From NCBI RefSeq assembly GCF_042643245.1, contig NZ_JBHRSK010000001.1, positions 122,462-186,461 on the forward strand: DNA of 64,000 bases, written 5' to 3'. The position numbers and the translations under genes are program-made. This document shows, in pieces, positions 25,783 to 33,534 of this stretch. The notes under the pieces were generated by a model that made no database searches, was not told where the DNA came from, and saw only the letters and a program-made list of their open reading frames with translations. The stretch is from Acidimangrovimonas pyrenivorans. Lineage in GTDB: Bacteria > Pseudomonadota > Alphaproteobacteria > Rhodobacterales > Rhodobacteraceae. Every line of letters begins with the position of its first letter. Position 1 is the stretch's first letter.

Positions 25783-26220
25783 TCAGGGCCTGTTCTCCAT
25801 CCGCCGGCTCGGCACCCAGGCATAGCCCGAGGGCGACAGGATCACCGCCTCGCGCAGCCCGTGCGGCGGCTTGTCGACCGGGGCCTGCAACACCATCGCG
25901 CCGTCATGGGCCGCAGCCCGCGCCGCCGCCGCGTCCGGGTCGGTCTCGTGCAGCCGCAGCTCGATCCCGGCGCCACGCGGGCCGGCCTCGGGCAGCAGCC
26001 CGGGCAGCGGATGGGCGGCATAGGTGCGGTCGGCATGAAGCTGGAAGACCTGGCCACCATATTCCATGATCGCGAAATCGGCACTCAGCCGATGCGCCGC
26101 CAGCCCCAGCACACCGGCCAGGAACGCCGCCTCGGCCCGCACGTCGCGGACCAGCAGGTTCACCGTCAGCCCGGTCAGCGCGTGGCCGAAATCCCGGGCG
26201 TCCACCGTTTCGTAATCCAT
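25783..26220 (-). CDS. VOC (glyoxalase/bleomycin resistance) family protein
   Basis: A 145-residue protein with the paired beta-alpha-beta-beta-beta layout: LTGLTVNLLVRDVRAEAAFL, ADFAIMEYGGQVFQLHAD, then GIELRLHETDPDAA and a C-terminal VILSPSGYAWVPSR. Metal ligands are not fully clear, and activity is unknown. The start at 26220 has GGAGGGGG upstream. It is convergent with the GFA gene and divergent from the second LysE gene. Confidence 0.78.
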   Translation of the reverse strand: MDYETVDARDFGHALTGLTVNLLVRDVRAEAAFLAGVLGLAAHRLSADFAIMEYGGQVFQLHADRTYAAHPLPGLLPEAGPRGAGIELRLHETDPDAAAARAAAHDGAMVLQAPVDKPPHGLREAVILSPSGYAWVPSRRMENRP

Positions 26221-26297
26221 CGCCCCCTCCCTGACTGCGGCATCTTGACCATCGTGGCCGCCGGCGTCCAGATGGCGGCAACGGATCGGAGACACGA

Positions 26298-26918
26298 ATG
26301 CTCGACCTGCTGCTGCAGTTCCCCCTCGACCGCCTCGCCACCTTCGTCGCCGCCGGGCTGGCGCTGAACCTGACGCCCGGGGCCGACGTGCTCTTCGCCA
26401 CCGCCAGCGGCATTCGCGGCGGACCGCGGGTCGGCGCGCTGGCCGGGCTCGGCGTCGGCTTCGGCGCCGTCTGGCATGTCAGCCTCGCCGCCCTCGGCAT
26501 CTCTGCCGCGCTGGCCGCCTGGCCCGCAGCCCTGACCGCGATCCGCTGGGCCGGCGCCGGCTACCTGCTGGCGCTGGCCTGGAAGAGCTGGCACGCCGGC
26601 GCGCCGGGGCCGGGGCGCGGGGCCGAGAGCGGCTGGCGCGCGCTGCGGCGCGGCTTCCTGACCAACGTCCTCAACCCCAAGCCGGTGCTGTTCATCCTCG
26701 CCTTCCTGCCGCAGTTCACCGACCCGGCGCTGGGGCCGGTCTGGCAGCAAATCGTGCTGCTGGGCGGCATCTTCGCCTTTACCGGGACGCTGGTGACGAT
26801 GGGCTACGGCCTGACCGCCGGCATCGTCCGCCACGCGCTGGGACGGAGAATGGCGGGGTTGAACAAGCTGGCGGCACTGATCTTCGGCGGGCTGGCGCTG
26901 CGGCTGGTGGTGGACTAG
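26298..26918 (+). CDS. LysE family translocator (second)
   Basis: A 206-residue exporter with the LysE signature LALNLTPGADVLFATASGIRGG at the N-terminus, about six helices, and NVLNPKPVLFILAFLPQF in the middle, characteristic of RhtB-like proteins. The substrate is unknown. It is followed by a type 2 repeat cassette and a convergent gene. Confidence 0.88.
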   Translation: MLDLLLQFPLDRLATFVAAGLALNLTPGADVLFATASGIRGGPRVGALAGLGVGFGAVWHVSLAALGISAALAAWPAALTAIRWAGAGYLLALAWKSWHAGAPGPGRGAESGWRALRRGFLTNVLNPKPVLFILAFLPQFTDPALGPVWQQIVLLGGIFAFTGTLVTMGYGLTAGIVRHALGRRMAGLNKLAALIFGGLALRLVVD

Positions 26919-26925
26919 GCGTCTG

Positions 26926-26990
26926 CCGGGGGGGCGCCGACGGCACGGGCGGGACGCCTCCGGCGGGAGTATTTCGGCAAAGAAGAAATG
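26926..26990 (-). repeat. Dispersed hairpin cassette, copy H (type 2)
   Basis: On the minus strand TTTCTTCTTTGCCGAAATAC is followed by TCCCGCCGGAGGCGTCCCG and further GC stems. It fills the convergent gap between the second LysE gene and the GlsB-like gene. Confidence 0.65.
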
Positions 26991-27001
26991 GCAGCGGCGG
27001 C

Positions 27002-27238
27002 TCAGCGCCCGAAATAGGTGCGCCAGAGCCAGATCAGCAGCATCGCGCCCAGCACGGCGCCGACGAGGCCGGCGAAGAGACCGGTGAGCATCAGCAGGAA
27101 GCGCAGGACCAGCCCGCCGATCAGGGCGCCGAAGATGCCGATGGCGATGGTCGTCGGGACATCGGCATCGAGATCCATCAGCCGCGTCGCCAGAAAGCCG
27201 GCGGCAGCGCCGATGATGATGAGCAGAACGATCGGCAT
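27002..27238 (-). CDS. GlsB/YeaQ/YmgE family membrane protein
   Basis: A 78-residue very hydrophobic protein with three helices (IVLLIIIGAAAGFLATRLM, IAIGIFGALIGGLVLRFLL, LFAGLVGAVLGAMLLIWL). The glycine pattern resembles the transglycosylase-associated/GlsB stress family, though the match is from composition and layout. The ATG at 27238 has GGGGAGAG upstream. It lies downstream of fmt on the same strand. Confidence 0.65.
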   Translation of the reverse strand: MPIVLLIIIGAAAGFLATRLMDLDADVPTTIAIGIFGALIGGLVLRFLLMLTGLFAGLVGAVLGAMLLIWLWRTYFGR

Positions 27239-27312
27239 GGTCTCTCCCCTCGCGCTATCGCCCCGACTATCGCCGGAATCGCAGGCGCTGTGAAGCCGGG
27301 GCGGCCGGCCGA

Positions 27313-28209
27313 TCAGCCGATCCGCGCGGGCAGTTGCCAGCCGCGCAGCAACTCCCCGGCCGTCATCGGCCGCTTGCCCTGGCGTTGGGCCAGGGTGATC
27401 TCGACCGCGCCGTCGCCGCAGGCGACGGTGAGCCCGTCCAGAACCTGCCCCGGCGCGCCCGATCCCTCGGCCAACCGGCAGCGCAGCAGCTTGAGCCGCT
27501 CGCCCTCGATCTCGACCCAGGCGCCGGGAAAAGGCGACAGGCCGCGGATCAGGCGGCAGACCTCGACCGCCGGGCGGGCGAAATCGACCCGCGCCTCGGC
27601 CTTGTCGATCTTCTCGGCATAGGTGACGCCGTCCTCGGGCTGCGGTGCGGGCTCCAGCTCGTCCAGCCGCGCCAGCGCCTCGAGGATCGCCTCGGCGCCG
27701 ATCCGTGACAGCCTGTCGTGCAGGTCGGCCGTCGTTTCCTCGTCGCCGATCGGCGTCGCCCGGCGCAGCAGCACCGGCCCGGTATCTAGGCCCGCCTCCA
27801 TCTGCATGATGCAGACCCCGGTTTCGGCATCGCCGGCCATGATCGCCCGGTGGATCGGCGCCGCGCCGCGCCAGCGCGGCAGCAGCGAGGCATGGATATT
27901 CAGGCAGCCGTGCCCCGGCGCGTCCAGGATCGGCTGCGGCAGGATCAGCCCGTAGGCGACGACGACGCCGACATCGGCCCCCAGCGCCGCAAACTCGGCC
28001 TGGGCCTCGTCGTTGCGCAGGCTTCTGGGGTGGCGCACCGGGAGGCCCAGCGCCTCGGCCCTGGCCTGAACCGGGCTCGGCCGCTCCTTCTTGCCGCGGC
28101 CGGCGGGGCGGGGCGGCTGGCAATAGACGCAGATCACCTCGTGCTCGGCGGCCAGCGCCTCCAGCACCGGCACCGAGAACTCCGGCGTTCCCATGAAGAC
28201 AATCTTCAT
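27313..28209 (-). CDS. fmt: Methionyl-tRNA formyltransferase
   Basis: A 298-residue enzyme that formylates initiator Met-tRNA with 10-formyl-THF. Visible are MKIVFMGTPEFSVPVLEAL, the catalytic-site LNIHASLLPRWRGAAPIH (Asn, His and the SLLP signature), Asp in MEAGLDTGPVL, and the C-terminal tRNA-binding domain. It is the last gene of a cluster with three deformylase paralogues, the enzymes that later remove the formyl group. Confidence 0.95.
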   Translation of the reverse strand: MKIVFMGTPEFSVPVLEALAAEHEVICVYCQPPRPAGRGKKERPSPVQARAEALGLPVRHPRSLRNDEAQAEFAALGADVGVVVAYGLILPQPILDAPGHGCLNIHASLLPRWRGAAPIHRAIMAGDAETGVCIMQMEAGLDTGPVLLRRATPIGDEETTADLHDRLSRIGAEAILEALARLDELEPAPQPEDGVTYAEKIDKAEARVDFARPAVEVCRLIRGLSPFPGAWVEIEGERLKLLRCRLAEGSGAPGQVLDGLTVACGDGAVEITLAQRQGKRPMTAGELLRGWQLPARIG

Positions 28210-28220
28210 CGCGGCCTCCC

Positions 28221-28721
28221 CTAGCGGCGGCGCAGCTTCTGCGCCCGCGTCAAGAACATCTTGCGTTTCACCGGCTTGAGATGGTCGAAATACATCCTGC
28301 CGTTCAGGTGGTCGATCTGGTGCTGGACCGAGGTCGCCCAGAGGCCGACGAAATCGCGCTCCTCCGTCTCGCCCTCGGCGTTGAGGAAGCGCACCGTCAC
28401 CGCCCGCGGCCGTGCGATCACCGCCGAGACGCCGGGCAGGTTCGGGCTGGCCTCCTCGTGCTCGCGCAGCTGCACCGAGGCGTGGAGCACCTCCGGATTG
28501 GCCATCAGCACCGCCTGGCCGCGCTTGTCGGAGCAATCGACGACGGCGAGCCGCTGCATCACCCCGATCTGCGGCGCACCGAGGCCGTAGCCCGGCATCG
28601 CATCCATGGTCTCGACCATGTCGGCCCAGATGTCGCGGATCTCGTCGGTGATTTCCTCGACCGGTGTGGCGGGGGTCTTCAGCCGCTTGTCCGGCCAGGG
28701 AACGAAGGGCCGGACGGTCAT
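28221..28721 (-). CDS. Peptide deformylase-like protein, catalytic residues lost
   Basis: A 166-residue PDF-fold protein, third in the deformylase row. Motif 1 is GYGLGAPQ, close to GxGxAAxQ. Motif 2, normally EGCLS with the metal-binding Cys, reads EEASPNLPG, so the Cys is missing. Motif 3, normally QHExDH, reads VQHQIDHLNG, so the catalytic Glu is Gln. Ordinary deformylation is therefore unlikely. The frame is intact with normal codon use, and it overlaps the preceding paralogue by four bases, which argues for a maintained non-enzymatic role. Confidence 0.85.
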   Translation of the reverse strand: MTVRPFVPWPDKRLKTPATPVEEITDEIRDIWADMVETMDAMPGYGLGAPQIGVMQRLAVVDCSDKRGQAVLMANPEVLHASVQLREHEEASPNLPGVSAVIARPRAVTVRFLNAEGETEERDFVGLWATSVQHQIDHLNGRMYFDHLKPVKRKMFLTRAQKLRRR

Positions 28722-29224
28722 GCGCGTTCGAGCGCCTGCAAGGCCGGCTCGACCGCCTCGCGGTCCTCGGGCGCCAGGTGGTCGATGCAGAGGATGCCAT
28801 CGAGATGGTCGCGCTCGTGCTGGACGCAGGTGGCGGCGAAACCGGTGAAGGTTTCCTCGTGCACCGCGCCGTCGAGCCCGGTGAAACGCAGCGTCACCTC
28901 GGCCGGGCGCGCGACCTCGGCGGTCAGGCCGGGCAGCGACAGGCAGCCCTCGGCCCGCATCGCGGTTTCGGCGCTGGCATGCACGATCTCGGGATTGAGC
29001 ATCACCCGCGGCTCCGGCGCGCCTTCTTTCCAGCCGGCATCCATGACGAAGATCCGCCGCATCACCCCGATCTGCGGCCCGGAAAGGCCCCGGCCCGGCG
29101 CGGCATACATGATGCGCAGCATCTCGTCGGCGAGCTCGCGCAGATCGTCGGTCACGGCCTCGACCGGCGCCGCCTGCTGGCGCAGGCGGGCATCGGGCCA
29201 CAGCAGGATCGGCCGGTCCGCCAT
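28718..29224 (-). CDS. Peptide deformylase paralogue (PDF2)
   Basis: A 168-residue PDF-family protein. Motif 2 (EGCLSLPG) and motif 3 (VQHERDHLDG) are intact, giving Cys, two His and the catalytic Glu. Motif 1 is GRGLSGPQ and lacks the usual AA, and the C-terminus (APEDREAVEPAL) differs from housekeeping PDFs. It probably binds metal and may be active with a different substrate range. It starts with a one-base TGATG overlap with PDF3 and ends with an ATGA overlap with the degenerate paralogue. Confidence 0.87.
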   Translation of the reverse strand: MADRPILLWPDARLRQQAAPVEAVTDDLRELADEMLRIMYAAPGRGLSGPQIGVMRRIFVMDAGWKEGAPEPRVMLNPEIVHASAETAMRAEGCLSLPGLTAEVARPAEVTLRFTGLDGAVHEETFTGFAATCVQHERDHLDGILCIDHLAPEDREAVEPALQALERA

Positions 29225-29745
29225 CAGACCCGCGCCTTCTCGCGCTTCAGCTTCTGCATCTTGCGGGTGATCATCTGGCGCCGCATCGGCTTGAGATAAT
29301 CGATGAACAGCTTGCCGTTCAGGTGGTCGATCTCGTGCTGGACGCAGGTCGCCCAGAGGTCCGAGAACTCCTCTTCCTGCTCGGTCCCGTCCAGCGCCAG
29401 CCACTTGACGCGCACCACCGCCGGGCGCTCGACCTCGGCATATTGCTCGGGGATCGACAGGCAGCCTTCCTCGTAGACGCTGCGCTCCTCGGAACTCCAG
29501 GTCACTTGCGGGTTGAACAGCACCATCGGCCGCGGCGCCGCCTCCGGGTCCTTGACGCAATCCATCACCAAGAGGCGCGAGAGCACACCGACCTGCGGCG
29601 CCGCCAGGCCGATGCCGGGGGCGTCATACATCGTCTCGAGCATGTCCTCGGCCAGCCTGCCCAGCTCCGGCGTGATCGCGGAGACGGGATCGGCCACCTT
29701 CTTGAGGCGCGGATCGGGATGGATCAGGATCGGTTTGATGCTCAT
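29224..29745 (-). CDS. def: Peptide deformylase (housekeeping type)
   Basis: A 173-residue canonical peptide deformylase: GIGLAAPQVGV (motif 1), EEGCLSIPEQ (motif 2, metal Cys) and CVQHEIDHLNGKLF (motif 3, HExxH). It removes the N-formyl group from nascent proteins. The start at 29745 begins MSIKPILIHPDPRLKK, as usual for the family. It leads the def-PDF2-PDF1-fmt cluster, in which genes touch or overlap. Confidence 0.95.
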   Translation of the reverse strand: MSIKPILIHPDPRLKKVADPVSAITPELGRLAEDMLETMYDAPGIGLAAPQVGVLSRLLVMDCVKDPEAAPRPMVLFNPQVTWSSEERSVYEEGCLSIPEQYAEVERPAVVRVKWLALDGTEQEEEFSDLWATCVQHEIDHLNGKLFIDYLKPMRRQMITRKMQKLKREKARV

Positions 29746-29790
29746 GGCATTGCATTTAGGGGATGCCGGGGCGGCGCGCAATGGCAGCCC

Positions 29791-30534
29791 CTAGTCCAGG
29801 AACCGCGCCAGCGCCCGGGCGAAGGCGGCAGGGTCGTCCAGCATCATGCAATGCCCGGCCCCGGGAAGGGTGGTGACGGCGATCCCCGCCGCCGCGACCT
29901 CCGGATCTTCGCCGACCTCGGCGCTCAATTCGCCCTCGATCAGGTGGCACGGCATCTCCAGCGACAGCAGCAGGTCGCGCATCATCGGGTCGCTGCCGCC
30001 GCCGAGCGCCGCCTCGCTGCGGAACAGCGCGACCGGATCGGCCAGCCGCATCGTCGCCGCCCAGTCCGGGCCCGCCGCCGCCAGCCGGTCGGCAAAGCCG
30101 CTGCGGGCGAAGCTGTCCTCGTCATGGCCCTCAAGATGCGGCCGCGGCGTCGGCAACAGGTTCGGCTCGGCCAGCACCAGACGACGGACAAGCTCGGGCC
30201 GCCGCGCCGCCAGCACCAGCGCGACGCTGCCGCCCATGCTGTGGGCGACGATCTCCGCCGGCCCGAGCGCCAGCGCCTCGATCGCCCGCGCCACGGTCCC
30301 GGCATGGTCTTCGAGCGTGTAGCCGAAGTCGTGCGGACGGTCGCTGAGGCCGAAGCCGAGGAAGTCGAGCATAACCGCCCGGCGCCGCCCCAGCACCGGG
30401 TCGGCCGCGATCGGCGCGAAATAGGCCGGCGCGCTGGCGCCAAGCCCGTGCAGGAACAGCCGCGCCGGCCCCGGCCCGGGAAACTCGACATAGCCCATGC
30501 GCGCGCCCCGCGGGCCGACCGTCACGAATTCCAT
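29791..30534 (-). CDS. Alpha/beta fold hydrolase
   Basis: A 247-residue protein with the alpha/beta hydrolase pattern: ARLFLHGLGASAPAYF (oxyanion HG), the nucleophile elbow VAHSMGGSVALV (Ser), an acid loop after the cap and a terminal GAGHCMMLDDP with catalytic His. The substrate is unknown. The start at 30534 was chosen from the N-terminal strand pattern. It is divergent from the MalY/PatB-type gene, with a 19-bp dyad between them. Confidence 0.85.
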   Translation of the reverse strand: MEFVTVGPRGARMGYVEFPGPGPARLFLHGLGASAPAYFAPIAADPVLGRRRAVMLDFLGFGLSDRPHDFGYTLEDHAGTVARAIEALALGPAEIVAHSMGGSVALVLAARRPELVRRLVLAEPNLLPTPRPHLEGHDEDSFARSGFADRLAAAGPDWAATMRLADPVALFRSEAALGGGSDPMMRDLLLSLEMPCHLIEGELSAEVGEDPEVAAAGIAVTTLPGAGHCMMLDDPAAFARALARFLD

Positions 30535-30679
30535 CGCCGTATTCCCTTTTTGTTCCGCCTCTGCTATGCCAAGCGCGACGCCCGACCGCAAGACAGGACC
30601 ACGGCGGCGCGGCAATCGCGGGACGTATGTTCCAGACGTGAACAGGTTTCCGGATCACCGTTCTAAGTTGCGAGGAAAA

Positions 30680-30698
30680 TTTGGGACAATTTCCCAAA
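30680..30698. promoter_or_regulatory. Perfect 7-bp dyad in a divergent promoter region
   Basis: TTTGGGA-CAATT-TCCCAAA is an exact inverted repeat in an unusually AT-rich part of the 262-bp gap between the alpha/beta hydrolase and the aminotransferase genes. Its size and position suit an operator serving one or both divergent promoters. Confidence 0.5.
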
Positions 30699-30796
30699 AT
30701 CACCATCTTCAATGGTCCGATATTCCCTGCTATTTCTCAAATCCGGAACAGGCGCCCCGTCGGGCGGGGCCCGCATGTGAAAGGGGACAGCATCCG

Positions 30797-31969
30797 ATGA
30801 ATTTCGACGAGGTCATCGACCGTCGCGGCACCCATTCGGCGAAATGGGACAAGATGGAGGCGGTCTACGGCGTGCCGGCCGACAAGGGCATCGCGATGTG
30901 GGTCGCCGACATGGATTTCCGCGCCCCCGACTGCGTCACCCGCGCCCTGAAGGAGATGACCGATTTCGGCATCTACGGCTATTTCGGCGACGACAGCGCC
31001 TATCTCGAATCGATCCGCTGGTGGATGTCGAACCGCCACGGCTGGGAGGTGCGGCCCGAGTGGATCTTCACCACCCACGGCCTCGTCAACGGCACCGCGA
31101 TGTGCGTCGACGCCTATACCCGGCCCGGCGACGGCGTGGTGCTGTTCACCCCGGTCTATCACGCCTTCGCCCGCGTCATCAAAGCCGCCGGGCGCGAGGT
31201 GGTCGAATGCCCGCTGGTCAACAATGCCGGCCGCTACGAGATGGATTTCGACTCCTATGACGCCCGGATGACCGGCAAGGAGCGCATGGTCATCCTGTGC
31301 TCGCCGCACAATCCCGGCGGCCGGGTCTGGACCGAGGCCGAGCTGCGCGGCGTCGCCGATTTCGCCAAGCGCCACGACCTGATCCTGGTCTCGGACGAGA
31401 TCCACCACGACCTGGTGATGCCCGGCCATACCCACCACGTGATGGCCAAGGCGGCGCCCGACATCCTCGACCGGCTGGTGCACATGTCGGCGACCACCAA
31501 GACCTTCAACATCGCCGGCAGCCATTCGGGCAATGTCATCATCCCCGACGAGACCCTGCGCGCCCGCTTCGCCGCCCGCATGGCCGGTCTGGGCATGTCG
31601 CCCAACTCCTTCGGCCTGGTGATGGCGACGGCGGCCTATTCGCCCGAGGGCGCCGCCTGGCTCGACGCGCTCCTCGCCTATCTCGACGGCAACCGCCAGA
31701 TCTTCGACGCCGCCGTCGATGCGATCCCCGGCCTCAGTTCGATGCCGCTCGAAGCCACCTACCTGGCCTGGGTCGATTTCTCCGGCACCGGCATGACGGC
31801 CGAGGAATTCACCGCCCGGGTCGAGAAGCAGGCCCGGATCGCGGTCAATCACGGCGACACCTTCGGCAGCGGCGGCGAGAACTTCCTGCGCTTCAACCTT
31901 GCCACCCCGCGCAGCGTGGTCGTGGAAGCCGTCGAACGGTTGCAGAAGGCCTTCGCCGACCTGCAGTGA
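30797..31969 (+). CDS. MalY/PatB family PLP-dependent C-S lyase or aminotransferase
   Basis: A 390-residue fold-type I PLP enzyme. Visible are IAMWVADMDFRAPDCV (N-terminal substrate loop of PatB/MalY), the cofactor-contacting CSPHNPGGRVW and VSDEIHHDLVM, the Schiff-base Lys in SATTKTFNIAGSHSGN, and a C-terminal FLRFNLATPR (carboxylate-binding Arg). MalY/PatB proteins are usually cystathionine beta-lyases giving homocysteine, pyruvate and ammonia. It is monocistronic between a probable operator and a repeat-rich terminator region. Confidence 0.9.
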   Translation: MNFDEVIDRRGTHSAKWDKMEAVYGVPADKGIAMWVADMDFRAPDCVTRALKEMTDFGIYGYFGDDSAYLESIRWWMSNRHGWEVRPEWIFTTHGLVNGTAMCVDAYTRPGDGVVLFTPVYHAFARVIKAAGREVVECPLVNNAGRYEMDFDSYDARMTGKERMVILCSPHNPGGRVWTEAELRGVADFAKRHDLILVSDEIHHDLVMPGHTHHVMAKAAPDILDRLVHMSATTKTFNIAGSHSGNVIIPDETLRARFAARMAGLGMSPNSFGLVMATAAYSPEGAAWLDALLAYLDGNRQIFDAAVDAIPGLSSMPLEATYLAWVDFSGTGMTAEEFTARVEKQARIAVNHGDTFGSGGENFLRFNLATPRSVVVEAVERLQKAFADLQ

Positions 31970-31979
31970 CACCGGCGAG

Positions 31980-32029
31980 GCTGGGGGCTCTGCCCCCAGA
32001 CCCCCGGGATATTTCGGCTCAGGTGAAAG
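31980..32029 (-). repeat. Dispersed hairpin cassette, copy C (type 1)
   Basis: Short type 1 copy, inverted relative to copy D. It contains CTGGGGGC-TCT-GCCCCCAG and the core (minus strand) CTTTCACCTGAGCCGAAATA. Bases 32002-32029 pair with 32047-32074 of copy D (26 of 28 positions, 17-nt spacer), so the two together form a very large hairpin. Confidence 0.75.
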
Positions 32030-32046
32030 CAGAAGCGCGCGCCCCC

Positions 32047-32150
32047 CTTTCACCTGAGTGGAAATATCCCGGGGAGGCGCCCGAAGGGCGGCGGGGCAGC
32101 GCCCCGACGCGCGCAGCGCAAATGAACAGGCATGCGCCGCAGGCGCGCAA
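32047..32150 (+). repeat. Dispersed multi-hairpin cassette, copy D (type 1)
   Basis: The core CTTTCACCTGAGTGGAAATA is followed by TCCCGGGG, hairpins GCGCCC-GAA-GGGCG and CGGGGC-AGC-GCCCCG, and a GC tail ending GCGCAATATGACAGG. The modular order equals that of copies A and B. It lies in the convergent gap before the N-formylglutamate amidohydrolase stop. Confidence 0.75.
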
Positions 32151-32164
32151 TATGACAGGCGGCG

Positions 32165-33031
32165 CTACTCGGCCGCCAGTGGCAGGTCGGTGGCATGGGC
32201 GGCGACGATCTCGGCCATCACCCCTTCGATCAGGGCCTGGACGGCGGCGAAATCGGCGCTGGGGCGAATCGTCGCCTCGTCCATGTAGAGCGCCCGGTCG
32301 ATCTCGACCTGCACGACATGCTGGCGGCGCGAGGGCCAGCCGTAGGTCTGGGCGATATAGGCGCCGGCGAAGGGGGCGTTGCGCGCCACCCGCAGCCCGG
32401 CGGCGGCGAAGGCGGCCTCGATCCGCTCGACCACCGCCGCCCCGGCCGAGGCGCCGAAACGATCGCCCAGCACGACGTCGGGCGGGCTGCCCCGGCCGCC
32501 GCCGTGATGGGCGATCGCCTCATGCGGCATCGAGTGGCAGTCGATCAGGATCGCCTCGCCGAAGCGGGCCCGGCTCTCGTCCAGCAGGGCGCGCAGCCGG
32601 GCGTGATAGGGCTCCCAGTAGTCGGTGATCCGCGCCGCCGCCTCGGCCGCCGGGATCTTGCCGCGATAGATCGGCCGGGCATTCGAGACGACGCGGGGAA
32701 TCACCCCCAGCCCCGACGAGACCCGCGGGTTGTGGCCGCCGGGCCGGGCATTGGCGATCAGCGCCGGATCGAACTCGTCGGCGCCGCGGTTGAGATCGAC
32801 ATAGGCGCGCGGCACCCGGGCGCAGAGCAGCGGCGCCCCCAGCCGCGGCGCGGCGGAATAGAGCCGGTCGACGAAGGCGTCCTCGGACGAGCGGATCGCG
32901 TGCCGGTCCAGCACCGTCGCCTGCAGAAATGCCTGCGGATAGTCCCGCCCGCTATGGGGCGAGGCGAAGATCACGCCGGAGCGGCGGATCTCGGGCAGGA
33001 ACAGATCATAGGCAACGGTTTCGGCGGTCAT
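32165..33031 (-). CDS. N-formylglutamate amidohydrolase family protein
   Basis: A 288-residue zinc hydrolase of the FGase family. Visible are VIFASPHSGRDYP (metal His region), YVDLNRGADEFDPAL, AILIDCHSMPHEA (metal His) and VQVEIDRALYMDE near the C-terminus. The family hydrolyses N-formylglutamate in histidine degradation, but other hut genes are absent here, so another N-acyl amino acid is possible. The start at 33031 has AAGGAGAC upstream. Confidence 0.88.
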   Translation of the reverse strand: MTAETVAYDLFLPEIRRSGVIFASPHSGRDYPQAFLQATVLDRHAIRSSEDAFVDRLYSAAPRLGAPLLCARVPRAYVDLNRGADEFDPALIANARPGGHNPRVSSGLGVIPRVVSNARPIYRGKIPAAEAAARITDYWEPYHARLRALLDESRARFGEAILIDCHSMPHEAIAHHGGGRGSPPDVVLGDRFGASAGAAVVERIEAAFAAAGLRVARNAPFAGAYIAQTYGWPSRRQHVVQVEIDRALYMDEATIRPSADFAAVQALIEGVMAEIVAAHATDLPLAAE

Positions 33032-33085
33032 CCGGTCTCCTTCACCGAAAAAATATAGACGCTTTTCAGAAGATGCCAAAACCCC

Positions 33086-33114
33086 TTGAACACCGCTCCG
33101 ACTCCTTTTATAGA
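33086..33114 (+). promoter_or_regulatory. Sigma-70-type promoter of tRNA-Val
   Basis: TTGAAC (33086-33091) and TATAGA (33109-33114) are separated by exactly 17 bp in an AT-rich stretch. The predicted start lies near 33121, about 60 bases before the tRNA. Confidence 0.7.
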
Positions 33115-33179
33115 CCTGCGAACCGACGCGGACCTGCCCGCGTCCTTTGTTTGAAACGGGCAGGGTCGATGACGGTGAC

Positions 33180-33254
33180 GGGCGCGTAGCTCAGCGGTAG
33201 AGCACTACGTTGACATCGTAGTGGCCACAGGTTCGATCCCTGTCGCGCCCACCA
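33180..33254 (+). tRNA. tRNA-Val (anticodon GAC)
   Basis: Complete cloverleaf of 75 nt: acceptor GGGCGCG/CGCGCCC, D-arm GCTCAGCGGTAGAGC, anticodon arm CTACG-TTGACAT-CGTAG with anticodon GAC, T-arm with GGTTCGATCC, discriminator A and encoded CCA. It reads GUC/GUU. Confidence 0.97.
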
Positions 33255-33257
33255 TCC

Positions 33258-33282
33258 GCCCCTTCGGGGGCATTTGTGTTTT
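33258..33282 (+). terminator. Intrinsic terminator after tRNA-Val
   Basis: GCCCC-TTCG-GGGGC forms a stem with a UUCG tetraloop and is followed by ATTTGTGTTTT. It should end the tRNA transcript four bases after CCA, with some read-through possible into rpmJ. Confidence 0.7.
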
Positions 33283-33316
33283 CAGGCGCACGCGCGCCGC
33301 GAATGGGAGAAGACCG

Positions 33317-33442
33317 ATGAAGGTCAAGAACTCGCTCCGCTCGCTCAAGCAGCGTCATCGCGATTGCCAGATCGTGCGCCGTAACGGCCGCGTCTACGTG
33401 ATCAACAAGACGCAGAAGCGCTTCAAGGCCCGCCAGGGCTGA
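33317..33442 (+). CDS. rpmJ: 50S ribosomal protein L36 (zinc-free, C-minus type)
   Basis: A 41-residue basic protein (MKVKNSLRSLKQRHRDCQIV..., ending KRFKARQG). It is the L36 form with only one Cys, lacking the CxxC...CxxxxH zinc ribbon of the C-plus type. C-minus forms do not need zinc and are often linked to zinc limitation where both types exist; in Rhodobacterales this is usually the only copy. GGGAGAAG lies upstream. It follows tRNA-Val and its terminator by 34 bp. Confidence 0.95.
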   Translation: MKVKNSLRSLKQRHRDCQIVRRNGRVYVINKTQKRFKARQG

Positions 33443-33469
33443 TCCGAAGCTGCCAGAGCCGGACTTCAG

Positions 33470-33497
33470 GGGCCGTCGCGAGAGATCGCGGCGGCCC
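33470..33497 (+). terminator. Strong hairpin after rpmJ
   Basis: GGGCCGTCGCGA-GAGA-TCGCGGCGGCCC is a 12-bp stem with one G-U pair and a GNRA-type tetraloop, 27 bases after the rpmJ stop. The following CTCTCCGTTTCG is only weakly U-rich. Confidence 0.6.
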
Positions 33498-33534
33498 TCT
33501 CCGTTTCGCCCCTCGCCGGGCCCCTCGCCGGGCC

